Shown here: positions 29,760-33,147 of the stretch, piece by piece
How the letters are laid out: the number at the start of each line of letters is the position of its first letter
Numbering within the stretch: the first letter of the stretch is position 1
NCBI GenBank assembly: GCA_026260175.1
Contig: JAKCWW010000956.1
Location: forward strand, 28,735-61,881
Reading direction: 5' to 3'
Origin: Reticulitermes lucifugus
Lineage: Eukaryota; Arthropoda; Insecta; Blattodea; Rhinotermitidae
Length of the DNA stretch: 33,147 nt
Position numbers and translations under genes: made by a program
The notes under the pieces: generated by a model
What the model saw: the letters and a program-made list of their open reading frames with translations, nothing else
Databases searched by the model: none
Told to the model about the DNA's origin: nothing

Positions 29760-29961
29760 ATATAGTTTTCTCGGGCGCACAGCCGCGTCAGTTCGTTTGA
29801 ATACAATGTTTTGGGGACTAGCTCCGTCCCCATCCTCAGGCAAAACTGAGGATGGGGACGGAGCTAGTCCCCNAAACGTTGTATTCAAACGAATTGACGC
29901 GGCTGTGCGCCCGAGAAAACTATATTGAATCATGTCGCCGCGTAAGTTTTAAAACTTATAT
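29760..29961. mobile_element. 202-bp palindromic insertion, exact 16-bp duplication, 81-nt arms
   Basis: ATAAGAGGATGCTACA flanks the insert exactly (29744-29759 and 29962-29977). The insert is dominated by a hairpin with 81-base arms (29759-29839 and 29846-29926), a 6-base loop GCAAAA and only two mismatches plus one N. A 35-base tail containing TAAGTTTTAAAACTTA follows. Each arm carries CTGAGGATGGGGAC-loop-GTCCCC-(N)AAAC, in opposite orientations, the same motif class as at 14492. The insert is GC- and CpG-rich compared with its surroundings, as expected for a recent arrival. Open frames on both strands here are by-products of the palindrome. Confidence 0.88.
29873..29873. other. Single ambiguous base in the palindrome
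   Basis: One N lies within the right arm, exactly at the base before AAAC in the repeated motif. The left arm predicts A-or-G ambiguity (TTTT opposite). Confidence 0.95.
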
Positions 29962-29977
29962 ATAAGAGGATGCTACA

Positions 29978-30645
29978 TTGCATCACAACATCTGGATGTG
30001 ATTACACATTGACACAGTATCATATCCCAGAAGAATGGAATCCTGATATCTTGTTAATCCAGAAACCTGCTGCACACATATTTGATAGTCATTTCCCAGA
30101 TGTATACGAGCTGAAGGCAGTAATTTTGAACAAAGTAAGAGGTCTAAGGAGTTGTGAGTGCATCTTTTGTAGAAGTTATGATTAGTAAGAAGTCATTGTA
30201 CATTGCTTAAAGTGTTTTGCTCAAGAAGTTTCTCTGTCAGTGTATGTTGGGTCTTGAGGTAGTGTGAATTGCTAATTATTCTGAATTTTAAAAATAAATA
30301 TTTACATTTTACAGTGTACATAATCTACAACTTACAACTCTGCAAGTTATGACCACACCTTTTGAAACATCCTTTACCTCATATTCAAATTAGACGAGCA
30401 TTTGTATTGACAGGAGACTGATTATGTAAGGTAAACACAATGTGTAACACAGATGGAAACTGTGAACGGTTAAAGCTATTAACTTTAATCTTCTGATACA
30501 GAACACTTTTGAAAAAAGTAACCTGATTTCAGAAGTAACCATATTTCATAAATTGCTGGTTGTTTGGGAAAATATTTTGTTTGTTAATTATATGTAAGAA
30601 TTTATTCATGTAATACTGTGATGGGGGAACGAGAATTTTTAATTT
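29978..30645. other. Noncoding stretch, no recognised feature
   Basis: Old repeat debris is possible: ATATCCCAGAAGAATGGAAT near 30022 resembles the arm end CATCCCAGAAGAT of the 16769 element. No gene was found. Confidence 0.4.
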
Positions 30646-30735
30646 ATCATCATTATCATAATCATCATTGTCGTTGTCATCGTCAACACTGTCAGCACCA
30701 CCACCACCATGATTGTTATTATTGCTATCATCATA
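30646..30735. repeat. Degenerate (TCA/ATT/CAC)n trinucleotide tract
   Basis: About 90 bases of three-base units dominated by CAT, CAC and GTC, with an ACCACCACCACCA core at 30696-30708. It abuts the terminal repeat of the next element. Confidence 0.75.
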
Positions 30736-30738
30736 TTA

Positions 30739-31786
30739 CAGTGAAACTCAGTTAAGACGTTCCAGCTTCAAACATTTTTCCATTTATGAAGTCAGAATAA
30801 TGTAATACCAAATTTTACGATATGATTAACACATACCTTGCCCTTTTTATATGTTTCCTGCTGAAAAGGATTTCACACTGACAAAACATGGACATTTCTT
30901 GATGCAATGACGTTTTTTTCCCCATTTTAACTGTTTTTTCATCAAACTTGTACACAGTTACCGATCTACAGCGATGAAATAACACCCCCAGTTTATAAAG
31001 ATTCGTCTCTGAGGTTGTTTGTCCAAGGATCAGACGTATTGATAAGAAGCTCACTGTTAATGTGTGACAGGAAATGATGTGACATTCCGACTGGCCTGCC
31101 ATCAATTTCCATATGTGCATTAGCTTGAGTTTAATGGAGGATATTATGACTGTTAACTGTTTTACTTTTATTTCAATAGTTTGAAATATTCTGTGTGGTA
31201 AGTTTGTAGACTTTTTGTGTTTAGTTCAAATTGCTTGTGTGTGTTCAGTTTTTGTTGTGCAGAGCATTAATTGTGGAACACGTGGTCAGCATGGCTGCTA
31301 CATCAAAAAATGACATAAGCTGCTGTCAGTTCAAGTAAAGTTGGGTATTATCAGCATGGTGGTGCTACTTAGAATGTTCCTTGTAAAGAAAATGTGTTTA
31401 AGATCTTTGCATTTTTTTAATATGAGACAGTACTCAGTCTAAGTAAACAGCTGAGAATAGTAAGGTAGAGTCAGAATTCGTGGAACACTTCTGGCAAGAA
31501 TGGGCTCTTCATGTACCTTTTGTAATTGTTAAAATTAATTGTGCCTTGGGTTCAAGAATGTGTCAAAATTACAAAAGGAGATGGGACTTGGGCTGTGGTT
31601 TGATGGTTACAATGAATCATTTATGTGGAATTTATGAAGAATCATATGTTAGTAAAGGGAATGTCAATTTCAGTATCAGAATTTAAAGAAGTGTTGTTTT
31701 TGGGCTTACCCTTTTAGGACATTTGTCTTGCTTCATAGGCGAAATTGGTTGAATTTTTCCAGAAACATCTTAAGAGGGCTTTACTG
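30739..31786. mobile_element. 1048-bp pogo/Tigger-like element, non-autonomous or decayed
   Basis: The left end reads CAGTGAAACTCAGTTAAGAC. The right end, inverted, reads CAGTAAAGCCCTCTTAAGAT, about 14 of 20 matching, with TA outside both ends (30737-30738 and 31787-31788). CAGTNNAACC-type ends and TA targets are characteristic of Tc1/mariner-pogo elements. The interior has no recognisable transposase; the minus-strand frame at 30815-31120 shows no DDE or helix-turn-helix wording. It is best read as a non-autonomous or heavily decayed copy. Confidence 0.55.
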
Positions 31787-31788
31787 TA

Positions 31789-33041
31789 TTGCTGTTAATG
31801 TAGTGAATTTTTGTTGGCATTGAGTTTACAGTTGTGTACAGTACATATGTAAGATTGTAGGCTTTGCTTTAATTAAAAGTAAATAAACAATATATACTGC
31901 AGGGAGCGTAGACATCCATTCTCATTGTAACTCGGTCTCGACTCCGTCTTAATTGTCCGGGAATGTGGATCTTACGTCTTCAGTGCCATGGAGTTTAATG
32001 TCCTATTTAATTTTGGGGAAAACAGCTTCTTGTGTGGGTATGGGGGATTTTAACTCTCTGGTTCTGCAGTGTTGGTGGCAGTATTTCAGCTTTGTGCTAC
32101 TGTAATGTTATTTATGTTAAAAACATGTACCTCTCAGTCAGCTGAACCACACTTGTGACATGGCAATAATGCAATGCATGGCCTGGAAGTTTGAAATTAA
32201 ATCCCTTTTGGGTTCTTACGTCTTATTTGCTTAGCGCTACTATAAGAGCCTTATTATAATGTGGTTTCTTGAGAGGGTTTTGTAAACTGCATTACAAGGG
32301 GGACCCAATATGTTTCTACACTTTGTTTTAGAATCTGAAGTTCTTATCGTCATATTCACAGAAGTTCACAAATGGACCCAATTGTCAACAATCCAGTCTA
32401 CAACTTCGCATCCTAGTTTTGTGACATTCATCGTTATATTATTCTCCAATCTTCACCCAGCTCTCCAAAATGGTATCTGGAGGTTTTCTTACCGAAATTT
32501 TCTATGTGTTTATCATTTCCAGCATGACATTTTTATATATGTAGTCCAGTGATATTACAGAGTTGGCTGATGAGATCTGTACGCTGTCAAATGAATTTTT
32601 TTTTCTTGTACTTCTGGGTACTTGAGAATGAGTGCTGAGGACGCTGACGTGGTTGGCCAAATGTGGTGCAGTTGAAGCCGTATGCTGTCTGTGCCAATTG
32701 TGACGATGTGGAAGACCCCTGAAAAGTTGGTGATGGTGGTGATGATGATGATGATGATGTGCTAGTAGATCTTAATTTTTTGTGTAAAATATACAAGAAC
32801 GTGGTGGCTGTACGAAACCTGTATTTAACTGTATGTTTGATGGCTGTAACTGAAAACCCATTGGACTGATGTAAATGAAATTTTGTATGAAGATACATTA
32901 CAAAGATGACTGCGAACTGTGTGTGACACATTATTTTATATCTTTACCCTTACTGGCATGGTAGTGTAAAGCTTTGACATTATATTACACAGATTAAACA
33001 GTAAAAAATCTACACAAGTAGCAGTTATGTACAGAAATATA
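31789..33041. other. Intergenic AT-rich DNA with a GAT repeat
   Basis: No gene recognised. A repeat-like sentence at 32838-32905 (GGCTGTAACTGAAAACCCAT, GGACTGATGTAAATGAAATT) resembles fragments at 5430 and 19650. The frames on the minus strand at 32587-32931 are composition effects of the GAT tract. Confidence 0.4.
32726..32758. repeat. (GAT/GGT)n trinucleotide repeat
   Basis: GGTGATGGTGGTGATGATGA followed by further GATGAT units; a short microsatellite. Confidence 0.8.
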
Positions 33042-33147
33042 CAGTGGAACCTCGAACTTCGAACACAATCCGTTCCAGGAGAGTGTTCGACTTTCAAGTT
33101 GTTCGACTTTCCAGTTAAATTTCCCCATAAGAAATAATGTAAATTGA
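33042..33147 (+). mobile_element. pogo/Tigger-like element, left end, cut by window edge
   Basis: TA (33040-33041) is followed by CAGTGGAACCTCGAACTTCG, then TCGACTTTCAAGTTGTTCGA and CCCCATAAGAAATAATGTAA. This is the standard terminal region of Tigger-like pogo elements. The right end and any transposase lie beyond the window. Confidence 0.75.

Noticed and set aside
29590..29933. 112-residue + frame and 67-residue - frame as genes
   Set aside because: They run through the near-perfect palindrome, so each strand repeats the other's reading (YSFLGRTAAS on both). They are products of the fold-back structure.
32587..32931. 114-residue minus-strand frame
   Set aside because: Its Ser-rich centre is the GAT microsatellite read in reverse, and the rest lacks any recognisable domain.
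1..33147. CRISPR arrays, bacterial operons, phage or viral genes
   Set aside because: No spaced direct repeats, Shine-Dalgarno-led gene rows or viral protein patterns were seen. Split genes with GT-AG introns show eukaryotic DNA.

Overview
The window is AT-rich eukaryotic DNA with split genes, GT-AG introns of 0.6-2.1 kb and dense interspersed repeats. The proteins and repeats point to an insect, probably one with a large repeat-laden genome such as a cockroach, termite or relative. That placement is inference: it rests on an insect-type lolal gene, an RTE-type LINE tail, tRNA-derived SINEs and pogo-like MITEs.

Two real genes are recognisable, both on the + strand. The first, at about 2481-13007, is a PX-domain AGC kinase of the SGK family, closest to SGK3. 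Seven coding exons join in one open frame of 434 codons plus stop (1305 nt). The N-terminal part of the PX domain lies upstream of the window or in exons I could not find. The kinase core, T-loop Thr, PPFY motif and FxxFSY hydrophobic motif are all intact. The second, with coding exons 23089-23277 and 25401-25595, is a complete 127-residue BTB-only protein matching lolal (lola-like/Batman). Its likely promoter and 5' UTR lie in a CpG-richer patch around 20.94-21.3 kb.

The rest is introns and intergenic DNA full of mobile-element remains. SINEs are recognisable at 3275, 3614, 7274, 8196, 9032, 11318, 17398, 23487 and 25980, several with clear target-site duplications. There is an RTE-type LINE 3' end (10328-10905, minus), a broken DDE transposase (about 1360-1640) and TA-flanked pogo/Tigger-like elements (12530-12704, 30739-31786, and one cut by the right edge). 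A damaged minus-strand Pro/His/Gln-rich coding stretch (4617-5041) sits inside an SGK intron.

The least ordinary signal is a set of short palindromic insertions at 9214, about 14150, 16769, about 23711 and 29760. Three have exact 13-16 bp target-site duplications. Four carry variants of one motif, CTGANGATGG-stem-GAAAC, that resembles a hammerhead ribozyme core. The copy at 14150 contains the 72-N assembly gap, and the copy at 29760 contains an ambiguous base inside the motif.

The kinase and the BTB gene show no evident functional link beyond being neighbours on one strand.
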